A DNA stretch of 64,000 bases from assembly GCF_019800885.1 (NCBI RefSeq), contig NZ_JAHVKE010000001.1:1302001-1366000 (forward strand). Reading direction: 5' to 3'. This document shows positions 54,951-63,440 of this stretch, piece after piece. The notes below the pieces were generated by a model. It was not told the DNA's origin. It saw only the letters and a program-made list of their open reading frames with translations, and did no database searches. Numbering within the stretch: position 1 is the stretch's first letter; each line of letters starts with the position of its first letter. Made by a program: the position numbers and the translations under genes. This stretch comes from Maritalea mobilis (lineage in GTDB: Bacteria > Pseudomonadota > Alphaproteobacteria > Rhodobacterales > Rhodobacteraceae).

Positions 54951-56156
54951 TCAGACCCGCTCCAGCGCCGTGGCGATGCCCTGGCCCACGCCAATGCACA
55001 TGGTGGCGAGCGCCATGGTGCCGCCGGTAAGCGACAGCTCCAACGCCGCCGTGCCGACAAGCCGCGCGCCAGACATGCCAAGGGGATGGCCAAGCGCGAT
55101 GGCCCCGCCGTTCGGGTTCACCCGCGGGTCGTCATCTGCGATGCCGAGGTCACGGAGCGTGGCAAGCCCCTGGCTGGCGAAGGCCTCGTTCAGCTCGATC
55201 ACGTCGAACTGGTCCGCGCCAAGACCGAGGCGCGCCATCAGCTTTTTCGAGGCTGGCGCAGGCCCGATGCCCATGATGCGCGGCGGAACGCCTGCCGTCG
55301 CACCGCCAAGGATGCGCGCGATGGGCGTCAGGCCGTGGGCTTTCGCCGCCGCCTCGGAGGCGATGATCAAGGCCGCCGCCCCGTCATTGACGCCCGAGGC
55401 ATTGCCCGCCGTGACCGTCCCCCCGGCGCGGAAGGGGGCCTTGAGCTTGGCGAGCGACTCTGCCGTGGTGTCGGGGCGTGGATGCTCGTCGGCGTCGACA
55501 AGCACCGGATCGCCCCGCCGCTGCGGGATGCTCACCGGGGTGATTTCCCGCGCGAGGCGTCCACTGGCCATCGCCGCCCCGGCCTTTTGCTGCGAGCGGA
55601 GCGCGAACGCGTCCTGATCGGCGCGGCTGACGGCGAAGTCCTCAGCCACGTTCTCGGCCGTCTCGGGCATCGAATCGACGCCGTATTGGGCCTTCATGAC
55701 CGGGTTCACGAAGCGCCAGCCGATCGTCGTGTCATGGATCTCGGCCGCGCGGGAAAAGGCGCTTTCGGCCTTCGGCATGACGAAGGGCGCGCGCGACATG
55801 CTTTCGACCCCGCCCGCGATGGCCAGGTCGATCTCGCCCGCCCGGATCGCGCGCGCCGCCGTCATCACGGCGTCCATGCCGGAGCCGCAAAGCCGGTTGA
55901 TCGTGCTGCCCGGAACCTCGACCGGCAAACCGGCCAGAAGCGCGGCCATGCGCGCGACATTGCGGTTGTCCTCTCCCGCCTGGTTGGCGCAGCCGAGGAT
56001 CACCTCCTCCACGGCGGCCCAGTCCAAGCCGGCGTTGCGCTCCATCAGCGCGCGGATCGGGATCGCGGCCAGATCATCGGCGCGCACCGAGGACAGGGCC
56101 CCACCATAGCGCCCGATGGGTGTGCGGATGTAGTCGCAGATGAAGGCCTCAGGCAT
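54951..56156 (-). CDS. Acyl-CoA thiolase (3-ketoacyl / 3-oxoadipyl-CoA thiolase type)
   Basis: Thiolase of 401 aa. Active-site residues: Cys in STINRLCGSGMDAVMTAARAI (about residue 91), His in NPNGGAIALGHPLGMSGARL, second Cys in MALATMCIGVGQG near the end. Opening [34 protein letters not shown] resembles PcaF/PaaJ 3-oxoadipyl-CoA thiolases. The start at 56156 gives the normal length; the frame remains open upstream but overlaps fadJ-like coding. It overlaps the stop of the hydratase/dehydrogenase gene by eight bases and is its operon partner. Confidence 0.9.
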   Translation of the reverse strand: MPEAFICDYIRTPIGRYGGALSSVRADDLAAIPIRALMERNAGLDWAAVEEVILGCANQAGEDNRNVARMAALLAGLPVEVPGSTINRLCGSGMDAVMTAARAIRAGEIDLAIAGGVESMSRAPFVMPKAESAFSRAAEIHDTTIGWRFVNPVMKAQYGVDSMPETAENVAEDFAVSRADQDAFALRSQQKAGAAMASGRLAREITPVSIPQRRGDPVLVDADEHPRPDTTAESLAKLKAPFRAGGTVTAGNASGVNDGAAALIIASEAAAKAHGLTPIARILGGATAGVPPRIMGIGPAPASKKLMARLGLGADQFDVIELNEAFASQGLATLRDLGIADDDPRVNPNGGAIALGHPLGMSGARLVGTAALELSLTGGTMALATMCIGVGQGIATALERV

Positions 56157-58266
56157 CGCCGCGTTTCCTTTTCTCGTTCTCGGCCCGCTCGGCCCGGAAC
56201 GGGGCCAGCATGTCTTCGACCGGTCCCCTGCGGAAGGTCTTGCCCGCCGCCCTGGCGACCGCGTCGAGCATGCCAGCGATCTTGGCCTCGGACTGGCCCG
56301 AGCCCCACCAGATCGGCCCGCCCCGCCAACGTGGAAAGCCGAAGCCATGCACAAGCGCCACGTCGATATCGCCCGGCCGTTGCGCGATGCCCTCTTCAAG
56401 GACCAGCGCCGCTTCGTTCAGGATTGCCCCCAGCAGCCGCGCCTCGATTTCTTCAACAGGAATATCGCGCGGGGTCACACCGGCCGCCGCGCGGGCCTCG
56501 GCCATGATCCGGGCCGTCGTCTCGGATGGCTCGGCGCGGCCCGAAGGGTAGTCATGCCAGCCACCGCCCGTCTTGCGGCCAAGCCGTCCGGCCTCGCAAA
56601 GACGGTCGGGGATGGTGCAGTAGCGTTCCTTCGGGTCGCGCGTGGCGGCCAGGCGCTGGCGCGTTTTCCATGCGATGTCGAGGCCGGACAGGTCGCTCAC
56701 CGCAAGCGGCCCCATGGCGAAGCCGAACCCGGTGGCGGCGGCATCGACGGCCTGCGGGGTCGCGCCATCCTCGACCAGGAACTCGGCATGGCGGCGATAG
56801 GCGGCGTAGATCCGGTTGCCGATGAACCCCTCGGCCACCCGCGCGACGACGGGCTGCTTGCCAAGGCGCTTGGTCAGCGACAGGGCCGTGGCCAGCGCGC
56901 TGTCATCGGTCGCGTCGGCCCGGACGATTTCCAGCAACCGCATCACGTCGGCGGGCGCGAAGAAATGCAGGCCCAGCACGCGCGCCCGATGGGACACCCC
57001 TGCTGCCATCTCGTCGATATCAAGATAGGAGGTGTTCGTGGCGAGGATCGCATCGGGCCTAATGTGGTGTTCCAGATCGGCCAGCAGGTCCTTCTTGATC
57101 TGCATGTCCTCGAACACCGCCTCGATCACCACGTCGCAGTCCGAAAGATCGGCGCGTGAAGCACTGGATGTCAGTGCATCGAGGCGGCGCTGCGCCTCGT
57201 CCGGCGCGATGCGGCCTTTCTGCACCTGCCCCTGCAAGTTGTCCGCGACCGCCATGGCCGATGCGCGGGCAGCCTCGGCATCGCGTTCGACCAGCGTGAC
57301 GGGCAGACCGGCCTTCAACGCCGCGCGGGCAATCCCCTGCCCCATCGTGCCGCCGCCGACGATGCCGATGCGGGTGATCGCCATTGGCCGCGCTTCCAGC
57401 CCGTCGATCCGTCCGGCGACGCGTTCGGCGAAAAACAGGTGGCGCAGGGCATAGGCATCCTCCTCGCCCCGCAACTGCTGGAACACGCGCCGTTCCTCGG
57501 CCAGGGCCGTGTCCGCATCCGTGTCCGCCGACAGGCGGGTCAGGCGGATCGCCTCGCGCAGGTTCGGGCGCCCCTTGCCGCGTTTGAGCGCCGAGGCCTC
57601 GGCGGCGTCGATTTCGTCCGGTGTATCCACGGGCACCGGCAGATCCCGGAGGATGCGTTTGGTTGGGGCGGCCCGGATCGCCGAGATGGCGGCCGCGATC
57701 AGGTCATCCGGCGCGTCACTGTCGGCGATGGCGTCGATCATGCCAAGGTCCAGCGCCTGTTGCGCCGGAACCCGCGTGCCGCCTGCGATGAGCCCGATGG
57801 ATTTGGCAACGCCCACAAGCCGCGGCAGGCGTTGGGTGCCGCCCGCCCCCGGCACGATCCCCAGCGTGACCTCGGGCAGACCCACGACCGCGCGGGGCGC
57901 GGCAATGCGCAGGTCGCAGCCGAGGGCCAATTCGTAGCCCCCGCCGAGCGCCGCGCCATGGATCGCGGCGGCGACGGGATGCGGGCAGGCCTCGATCGCG
58001 GCGATCACGTCGGGCAATTGCGGCGCAGCAAGGGGCGCGCCGAATTCGCGGATATCGGCCCCGGCGATGAAGGTCCGCCCCGCCCCGATCAGGACGACGC
58101 CCGAAAGCGTGTCATCGCCCGAGGCCCGCCCGATCGCCGCCAGGAGCCCCTCGCGCACCGCGAGGCTGCCCGCATTCACAGGCGGGTTGTCGATGGTGAC
58201 GATCGCGACCCCGTCGCGGTTCTCGACGCGGATCACGTCACTCTCGGCGGTTATCTCGGCAGTCAT
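56149..58266 (-). CDS. FadJ-type enoyl-CoA hydratase / 3-hydroxyacyl-CoA dehydrogenase
   Basis: Bifunctional beta-oxidation enzyme, 705 aa. The N-terminal hydratase part has [20 protein letters not shown] and [25 protein letters not shown] with both catalytic Glu residues. The dehydrogenase part begins near residue 300 with [18 protein letters not shown] (NAD site) and contains [13 protein letters not shown] and [18 protein letters not shown] with the catalytic His. The C-terminal helical half includes [23 protein letters not shown] and [16 protein letters not shown]. It should work with the thiolase downstream in fatty- or aromatic-acid oxidation. Confidence 0.93.
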   Translation of the reverse strand: MTAEITAESDVIRVENRDGVAIVTIDNPPVNAGSLAVREGLLAAIGRASGDDTLSGVVLIGAGRTFIAGADIREFGAPLAAPQLPDVIAAIEACPHPVAAAIHGAALGGGYELALGCDLRIAAPRAVVGLPEVTLGIVPGAGGTQRLPRLVGVAKSIGLIAGGTRVPAQQALDLGMIDAIADSDAPDDLIAAAISAIRAAPTKRILRDLPVPVDTPDEIDAAEASALKRGKGRPNLREAIRLTRLSADTDADTALAEERRVFQQLRGEEDAYALRHLFFAERVAGRIDGLEARPMAITRIGIVGGGTMGQGIARAALKAGLPVTLVERDAEAARASAMAVADNLQGQVQKGRIAPDEAQRRLDALTSSASRADLSDCDVVIEAVFEDMQIKKDLLADLEHHIRPDAILATNTSYLDIDEMAAGVSHRARVLGLHFFAPADVMRLLEIVRADATDDSALATALSLTKRLGKQPVVARVAEGFIGNRIYAAYRRHAEFLVEDGATPQAVDAAATGFGFAMGPLAVSDLSGLDIAWKTRQRLAATRDPKERYCTIPDRLCEAGRLGRKTGGGWHDYPSGRAEPSETTARIMAEARAAAGVTPRDIPVEEIEARLLGAILNEAALVLEEGIAQRPGDIDVALVHGFGFPRWRGGPIWWGSGQSEAKIAGMLDAVARAAGKTFRRGPVEDMLAPFRAERAENEKRKRGDA

Positions 58267-58791
58267 TTCGGCAAATCCAGGCTAAAGCGGACAACAACGT
58301 TGCGTATGACGTGGGTGGAGCTGCCGAACACCATCACCTGCCACTCCGCAGGATCGGTCCGAGCATCATCTGACCGACGATCTCGCGTGGCGCCAAGGCG
58401 TCAAGTCAACTCCATCATCTCCCCAGATATACTCTGATAAAGCGCGCTTTGGAAAACCCTGAGCAGACCGGCATCCGCACCGGTCGGATCGCTATGCCGG
58501 ACTGCTCGATGACGGTCTCGAACAGGCCCGACAGATCGCGCACGTCCGAGGTAAAGTGTGCGACCCGCTGTCCGCGCGAGGACGCCGACAATAAGGCGCG
58601 ACGGATCATTGGGTTTGCGCGCCCCCACAATTCAACGCCCGGCAGCAGCGCGGACACGACCACCTATCTTGGGCCGCCCCCCCTGTGATGCCACTCCGCG
58701 GTCCCTTTAAGCGTCGTGAGCGCGCGGAAAAGCGTGCTCTCGTGATGTAAGACCGAAACAGATCGGCACCGCTACCGCGGGTATGCCGGGT
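58267..58791. other. Intergenic region with a possible gene remnant
   Basis: About 525 bases between two minus-strand genes. A minus-strand frame at 58415-58663 encodes a protein-like stretch (82 aa, ELWGRANPMIRRALLSA and DLSGLFETVIEQSG) with no start context, ending in a second overlapping frame. It may be a decayed gene. No family could be named. The promoter of the FadJ/thiolase pair should also lie here. Confidence 0.35.
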
Positions 58792-59697
58792 CTATCCCCC
58801 CTCCCGCCAGGACAGTGCAAACGGCACCGCAGCGGTGCCCTGGGCCCCCGGCATGACAAACTCCCCGGTCAGGCCGGCCGCGTCGATCTCGGCCGTCCAG
58901 GTGCCGGACATCGGAACATCGCGCGTGAAGGGCGTGCAGGAGGCCCCAAGTTCCCCGGCAACATGGCTGACCACCGACAGATCGCCCGCCGCGCGGCCGG
59001 TCAGACCGGTGCCGTCATCCAGCCTGCGACCAATCAAGGTCAGCTCCGAGGTGATGACCCAATCGGCGCAGGCCGTCGCGCTGCCGCCGGGCTGGCCGTC
59101 TGTGCCCGGGCGAACCAGCGTGATGCGCCCCTGCCCCTCGACCACACCGGTGTCGCCGAGCGCAATGGACAGACTATTTTCGGAGAGGGTACAGCCCGCG
59201 GGCAGGCCGTTGCCAGCACAGACCGCCGCGGCATCCAGGATGCCCACAGCTACCGTCGGGTCGGCGAAGATCGACTCCACAGACATGTCGGGATCGATGC
59301 CCAAGGCCAGAAGTTCAGCGCCACTCAGCAACCCGAAGGCCGCGGCGCGGAAGCGATCGGCGGCCAACTCGCCGTCACCGGATCCGATACCGCCCATGAA
59401 CTCGAGCATCTCGAGGGCGAACATCTGTTCGAACCGCTCGAAAAGGCAGTCGAACACGTCCTGCCTGTGGAGATCGTCACCGACATGCACCCGCTGCGCG
59501 CCGAGCAGAGCCCCCATCATCTCGGGGCCATTCTTGGCCGACATGCGCTCCTGCCATTGCAGGACCAAGGCAGCGCGCTCTGGCAGGGCCCGAAACTCCG
59601 CATCGCTCATGCTACAGGCCGCCTCAGCCGCGCTGGCCGCAATGCACAGGACGGCGGCGCAAGCGAGCCCTCCGATCCGGTGAGATGTCCTGTCCAT
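58792..59697 (-). CDS. Secreted protein of unknown function
   Basis: Protein of 301 aa with a signal peptide (IGGLACAAVLCIAASAAEA, cleavage before ACSMSDAEF). Mature segments include LLSGAELLALGIDPDMSVESIFADPTVAVGILDAAAVCAGNGLPAGC, and several Cys residues (six or more) suggest periplasmic disulfides. The start at 59697 is preceded by GGAGGAG. I recognise no family. It is the last gene before the acquired segment starting near 59.7-60.1 kb. Confidence 0.75.
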   Translation of the reverse strand: MDRTSHRIGGLACAAVLCIAASAAEAACSMSDAEFRALPERAALVLQWQERMSAKNGPEMMGALLGAQRVHVGDDLHRQDVFDCLFERFEQMFALEMLEFMGGIGSGDGELAADRFRAAAFGLLSGAELLALGIDPDMSVESIFADPTVAVGILDAAAVCAGNGLPAGCTLSENSLSIALGDTGVVEGQGRITLVRPGTDGQPGGSATACADWVITSELTLIGRRLDDGTGLTGRAAGDLSVVSHVAGELGASCTPFTRDVPMSGTWTAEIDAAGLTGEFVMPGAQGTAAVPFALSWREGG

Positions 59698-60094
59698 GCT
59701 CTCCTCCTGTCTGGCTTGGCCGCGGGCATAGCAGAGAAAAAGAATGCCGCCGCATGAAAGGCACTTATAACCAGCACCGCAGAAAGGACCAAAACCTTCG
59801 GGTCTATCAATCAATGCCCCTCGTTCATCTCAGGTCACCAGGCAGCGAGGGGCGACGGCTCACCGTCCAAACTCAGCCGCCTCACAAGCGTCTGGAAAGG
59901 CGCGCAAAATTCTTGGGATTTTTTTACCGGGAAATGAAACGGACGCAGTGGCGGAGGAGGTGAAAGGCAAAGGATGGTATCAGCGTGGTTCGTGCCGCTT
60001 CATGAAAACCCGCTAGCCAATTGATTTACTTTTCCTTTCTGGATCATGGCGTTCCAATCCGTCTTATGGCGGAGTCTGGCAGGCCATCGCCATT
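59698..60094. other. Region before the integrase gene; possible island boundary
   Basis: About 400 bases with no recognisable gene. It becomes AT-richer than the flanking chromosome on the left, with T- and A-runs near 59918-59933. P4-type integrases usually act at a tRNA end, but I do not see a tRNA here. A plausible left boundary of acquired DNA lies in it. Confidence 0.4.
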
Positions 60095-60121
60095 TGCTAC
60101 CTTTTCGACAGCAAGGTAGCA
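60095..60121 (+). promoter_or_regulatory. Hairpin / inverted repeat just before the integrase start
   Basis: Perfect 9-bp inverted repeat TGCTACCTT-N9-AAGGTAGCA, immediately upstream of the integrase ribosome site (AAGGAG at 60123). Could be an mRNA hairpin limiting integrase translation, or an operator for a self-regulating integrase. Confidence 0.5.
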
Positions 60122-60137
60122 CAAGGAGATCCGACCA

Positions 60138-61439
60138 ATGGCATTGACGGTGAAGCAAATCGAAGCCGCCCGTTTTGGAATTGAAAAGGAACGGTTGAGC
60201 GATGGAGGCGGCCTTTATCTACGGCTCTTTCCGAACGGTTCCAAAAGATTTCAGGTTCAGGTCGCCCGGGCGCCAGGCAGCAAGTCTCGCGGCTGGATCA
60301 CCCTGGGTGCTTACCCTGAACTTAGTCTGAAAGCGGCCCGTGGGATGGCAGCGCAAGTGCGGGCGATGGCAGATGAAGGGAAGACTATTGACGACATCCG
60401 GGGCGTCATGAAGGGCGAATGCGTGGGCGGGCCGGAAACGATGGGAAGTGCTGCGAACCTTTCGCGCTCTGGCCACCATCCGAACGACGCGGACCTGCCG
60501 CCAGATGGATCTGACTTGCTTTTGCGCGAGGCGGCCAAGGAATGGTTCGAGAACAAACGCAAATCCCTCAGTAGCGGCAAGCACATCGACCAAAACTGGA
60601 ACACCATCGCGGCCTACGTTCTGCCCACTCTTGGAGATATGCCCGTGTCCACGATTCACATGTACGACATTATCGAGACGTTGGCGCCAATCTGGCACGC
60701 CAAGAACACGACGGCTTCCCGGACCCTTGCAAGACTGAGAGAAATCATCGAGCGGGCGCGGATCAAGTACAGGCTTGAGATCGCGAACCCGGCGGTATTT
60801 TGCACGCGCACCGCATTCGGATACACACGTCATCGTACGAAACACCATGCCGCCTTACCGCTCGGGCGAGTACAAGAATTCTGGCAATGGCTTGAAGAGG
60901 TGCGTTGTGACGAGACGACCCGCCTTGCAACACAACTCTTGGTGCTGACGGGCAAACGGACCAATGAGGTTCGTTTTGCGGAATGGGCCTTGATCGACGC
61001 CGCCCAGCGTATCTGGAATACGGATGCGCGCCTGATGAAATCCCGCCTTCCTCATCGGGTCCCATTGAGCCATCAAGCAACCCGGGTGCTGGAAAACGCA
61101 AGCTTCCTGACTGGTGGAAAGAAACTGGTTTTTGCGAAACCGAGTACGAAAAGCGGATCCTTCAGCGAGAATACGATCCTCAACCTTGTGAAACGGTTTG
61201 ACCCTGAACTCACCGGTCACGGGTTTCGTGCAAACTTCAAAACGTGGTCTAGGCGGGCGAAAGGGTATGACTTCGACGCGATCGAGTTCTCGCTGGCGCA
61301 TGTGCAAACGAAGCTTGAAGAAGCGTACATGCGCGACGACCTCATTGAGGAACGGGCAGAGTTGATGCAGGACTGGGCGGACTTCGTCACCGACGGGAGC
61401 CTGCCGCAGTCGCTTCGCCAGCAGTTGGGCCGTGGCTAA
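60138..61439 (+). CDS. Tyrosine recombinase, P4/CP4-57-type phage integrase
   Basis: Site-specific recombinase of 433 aa. The N-terminal DUF4102 arm-binding domain reads LTVKQIEAARFGIEKERLSDGGGLYLRLFPNGSKRF. The core-binding region follows (about 140-230). Catalytic residues: Arg near 279 (TGKRTNEVRFAEW), H361-x-x-R364 in GHGFRANF, His in SLAHVQ, and nucleophile Tyr397 in EEAYMRD. All are present, so it looks active. Such integrases mobilise genomic islands. A ribosome site AAGGAG lies ten bases before the ATG. Base composition is more AT-rich than in the genes to the left. Confidence 0.92.
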   Translation: MALTVKQIEAARFGIEKERLSDGGGLYLRLFPNGSKRFQVQVARAPGSKSRGWITLGAYPELSLKAARGMAAQVRAMADEGKTIDDIRGVMKGECVGGPETMGSAANLSRSGHHPNDADLPPDGSDLLLREAAKEWFENKRKSLSSGKHIDQNWNTIAAYVLPTLGDMPVSTIHMYDIIETLAPIWHAKNTTASRTLARLREIIERARIKYRLEIANPAVFCTRTAFGYTRHRTKHHAALPLGRVQEFWQWLEEVRCDETTRLATQLLVLTGKRTNEVRFAEWALIDAAQRIWNTDARLMKSRLPHRVPLSHQATRVLENASFLTGGKKLVFAKPSTKSGSFSENTILNLVKRFDPELTGHGFRANFKTWSRRAKGYDFDAIEFSLAHVQTKLEEAYMRDDLIEERAELMQDWADFVTDGSLPQSLRQQLGRG

Positions 61440-61658
61440 CGCATTTTGCAATTGAAGGCCCGGCACCAGTGCATCGTTCGCGATCCAAAAGTGTCACGGA
61501 CCGGCAACCGTGGTGCGGGCCACCGTTGAGATGGGCGGAAAGCAGACCTTCGCTGCGCATCGCATGAAGGACCAAAGGCAGTGACATGATCCGCGTGCTG
61601 ATCCATCTGAAGCTACGCAAGAAGGACTGGCGACCGACATTTATGTTGCCAAAAATTA
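61440..61658. other. Region between the integrase and the IS1595-like element
   Basis: About 220 bases with no gene. Small frames exist but none is family-like. Its right end is the 8-base A/T-rich sequence AAAAATTA (61651-61658), which I read as a possible target duplication of the transposable element that follows. Confidence 0.35.
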
Positions 61659-61681
61659 GGGGGCTATATACTTAACTAGCC
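61659..61681 (+). repeat. Candidate terminal inverted repeat of the IS1595-like element (left end)
   Basis: Begins GGGGGCTATATACTTAACTA, about 125 bases beyond the DUF3800 stop, with the 8-base AAAAATTA directly outside. No partner repeat is visible because the other end lies outside the window. Confidence 0.4.
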
Positions 61682-61804
61682 AAGCGGTCGGTTCTTGAAG
61701 CCGGGGCATCTACGTGCTATTCGATAGCGTAGCAGCCTTTGCTTGGTGAACGGCCCCTGGGCCTCCTCGTGATAGCCAAGATCGCCGATATGGCGGGCTG
61801 CCCA

Positions 61805-62473
61805 TCAATAGTACAGCGTCGTCCCGTGTGACCAGAGATCGTACTCGTAAGTTATCTGGTGCTTGATCAAGTCATAAGACCTTTGATCCTGTCGTTCCCA
61901 TTTCCTCTGGATCGCCCAAGCGCAGTAGTCTGCGACCTGTAGGCATGGATCACACTGGGATGGCCTGAAATCCACCGCCCAGTTTGCACTGACGGTCTGC
62001 GACATTACATCATTGAGCTCTCTGCAGAACGTCATTCGTTCCTTCTTCGTCCCGATGGATGCCGCTGTCACCAAGAGGTTGTCTCCGTCACCGAGTTGCG
62101 GAGCGATGGCGTGTTTGAACTGGTAAAACCACGGATACTTATAGAACCGCGCTTTGCTGGTTGTGATTTTCGGATGCGCCTTCGCCTTCTCGCAAATTGT
62201 GGCCTGAATACTTACCTCGTGCCGGCGGATCACATCAAATACTTGATCTCGGATCTCCTGCTTGTCGGTAGTCGCATGAAAATAGTCCGAGACAGGCTCT
62301 TTACCCCAAACCATTTTTCGCCGCAGCCTCACTAAATCTGCGGCAACGCTCAAGTCTGACAAGGTAACGGTGCAGATTATGAAGTAGTCAGATATGTTCT
62401 GGCCGCGCTTGAACGTGAAGCAACCAGCTTCGTCGGCAAACAGATATTTCTTAGCCAATTTCGACCTATTCAA
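61805..62473 (-). CDS. DUF3800 domain protein
   Basis: Protein of 222 aa of the DUF3800 family, with an RNase-H-like fold. The N-terminal YLFADEAGCFTF carries the conserved DE(A/S)G (Asp14, Glu15). Near the C-terminus DPCLQVADYCAWAIQRKWERQDQRSYDLIK has the second conserved acidic residue and the family's ending. DUF3800 proteins are often near mobile elements and phage-defence loci; a nuclease-like role is suspected. It overlaps the P63C gene by eight bases and is the last gene before the element's end. Confidence 0.82.
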   Translation of the reverse strand: MNRSKLAKKYLFADEAGCFTFKRGQNISDYFIICTVTLSDLSVAADLVRLRRKMVWGKEPVSDYFHATTDKQEIRDQVFDVIRRHEVSIQATICEKAKAHPKITTSKARFYKYPWFYQFKHAIAPQLGDGDNLLVTAASIGTKKERMTFCRELNDVMSQTVSANWAVDFRPSQCDPCLQVADYCAWAIQRKWERQDQRSYDLIKHQITYEYDLWSHGTTLYY

Positions 62474-63440
62474 TAATTTTATTCATTTCGTCAAACAAGA
62501 ATGGTGCAATAGAGACGGTTTTTTGCTTCTTTGCCGCTGCCTTAAAATGCTCAATATCAGTGCACATCTCCATCAACCCTTGAACACGTCCGATCTGGTG
62601 AATCAGCATGTTCCGGCCATCCTGATTGAGCCACTGGTGAAAACGGGCGCGCCGCTTGCCTTCGTCTGTGATGTTTAGGCGGTCAAGTTCCTTTTTGACG
62701 TAACCATTTTCGAGAGGTTCATAGACATACTTGTTGATGAACTTGCCATAGTACTGCGGGCGCTTGCCGTGGCTAGTGTCGTTTCCATAAAGCCTGTCCA
62801 ACTCGCCAAAGAACGCGGCAGGAAAGGTTTGAATCCACTTTTGCAATCCCTCGGCAATGTACTTCGATAGCAATATCCGAAGGGCCTGATGGGATCGGTC
62901 AAGTTGGTAGCCTGTGGCTTCGTCTACCAGGGCAATGATGCCAACTTGTGCAAGTGCCCTGACAAGCACTTCGGCCTTCTGGGCAATGTGCCGTTGATTA
63001 TGGGGAAGCACATCCGCGTCGCGCGCTTGAAGAAATACCTCGCAAACCATCGGCAGGATTTCCGCGCGGTATCCACTTGCTACCGCACCTGACGGAAGAT
63101 GAAAATGAATGGGGCGGCTCTTCTCCAAAAGTTCTTTTGAAATAAATGGCTTAATTGATTTTCCCTGCAGGATTGCAGGAAGCTGCTCTTCACCCCCTTC
63201 TTTCCTCACGTTGGCTTTTCGGTGCCTGCCCATAGCCTCCAAGAATGTCGCTTGGGTCAGCACTCGTGTTTCATCGTCAAGCACATAGCACTCAATTTCG
63301 GTTTCGCCGATTTGAATCGGAGTGTGAGGTGCCCCCGCGACCGTCTTGCGCATGTTCGACTTGAGTTTTCCTAGCATGGCGTCTGCGACACTCTCGAACG
63401 CGTCGGGAATTGGCTCAATCAGGTTCTTCTTCTCAGGCAT
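62466..63440 (-). CDS. P63C domain protein
   Basis: Protein of 324 aa. The middle and C-terminal part match the P63C domain: EILPMVCEVFLQARDADVLPHNQRHIAQKAEVLVRALAQVGIIALVDEATGYQ, then KYIAEGLQKWIQTFPAAFFGELDRLYG and FHQWLNQDGRNMLIHQIGRVQGLMEM. Its function is not known; members often sit on mobile elements or prophages. Its ATG (63440) lies inside the end of the transposase gene, overlapping by eight bases, so translation is probably coupled to the transposase. Confidence 0.85.
   Translation of the reverse strand: MPEKKNLIEPIPDAFESVADAMLGKLKSNMRKTVAGAPHTPIQIGETEIECYVLDDETRVLTQATFLEAMGRHRKANVRKEGGEEQLPAILQGKSIKPFISKELLEKSRPIHFHLPSGAVASGYRAEILPMVCEVFLQARDADVLPHNQRHIAQKAEVLVRALAQVGIIALVDEATGYQLDRSHQALRILLSKYIAEGLQKWIQTFPAAFFGELDRLYGNDTSHGKRPQYYGKFINKYVYEPLENGYVKKELDRLNITDEGKRRARFHQWLNQDGRNMLIHQIGRVQGLMEMCTDIEHFKAAAKKQKTVSIAPFLFDEMNKIIE

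Noticed and set aside
59698-60137. tRNA or tmRNA end as the integrase attachment site
   Set aside because: I looked for T-arm and CCA-like ends and did not find a cloverleaf-compatible sequence.
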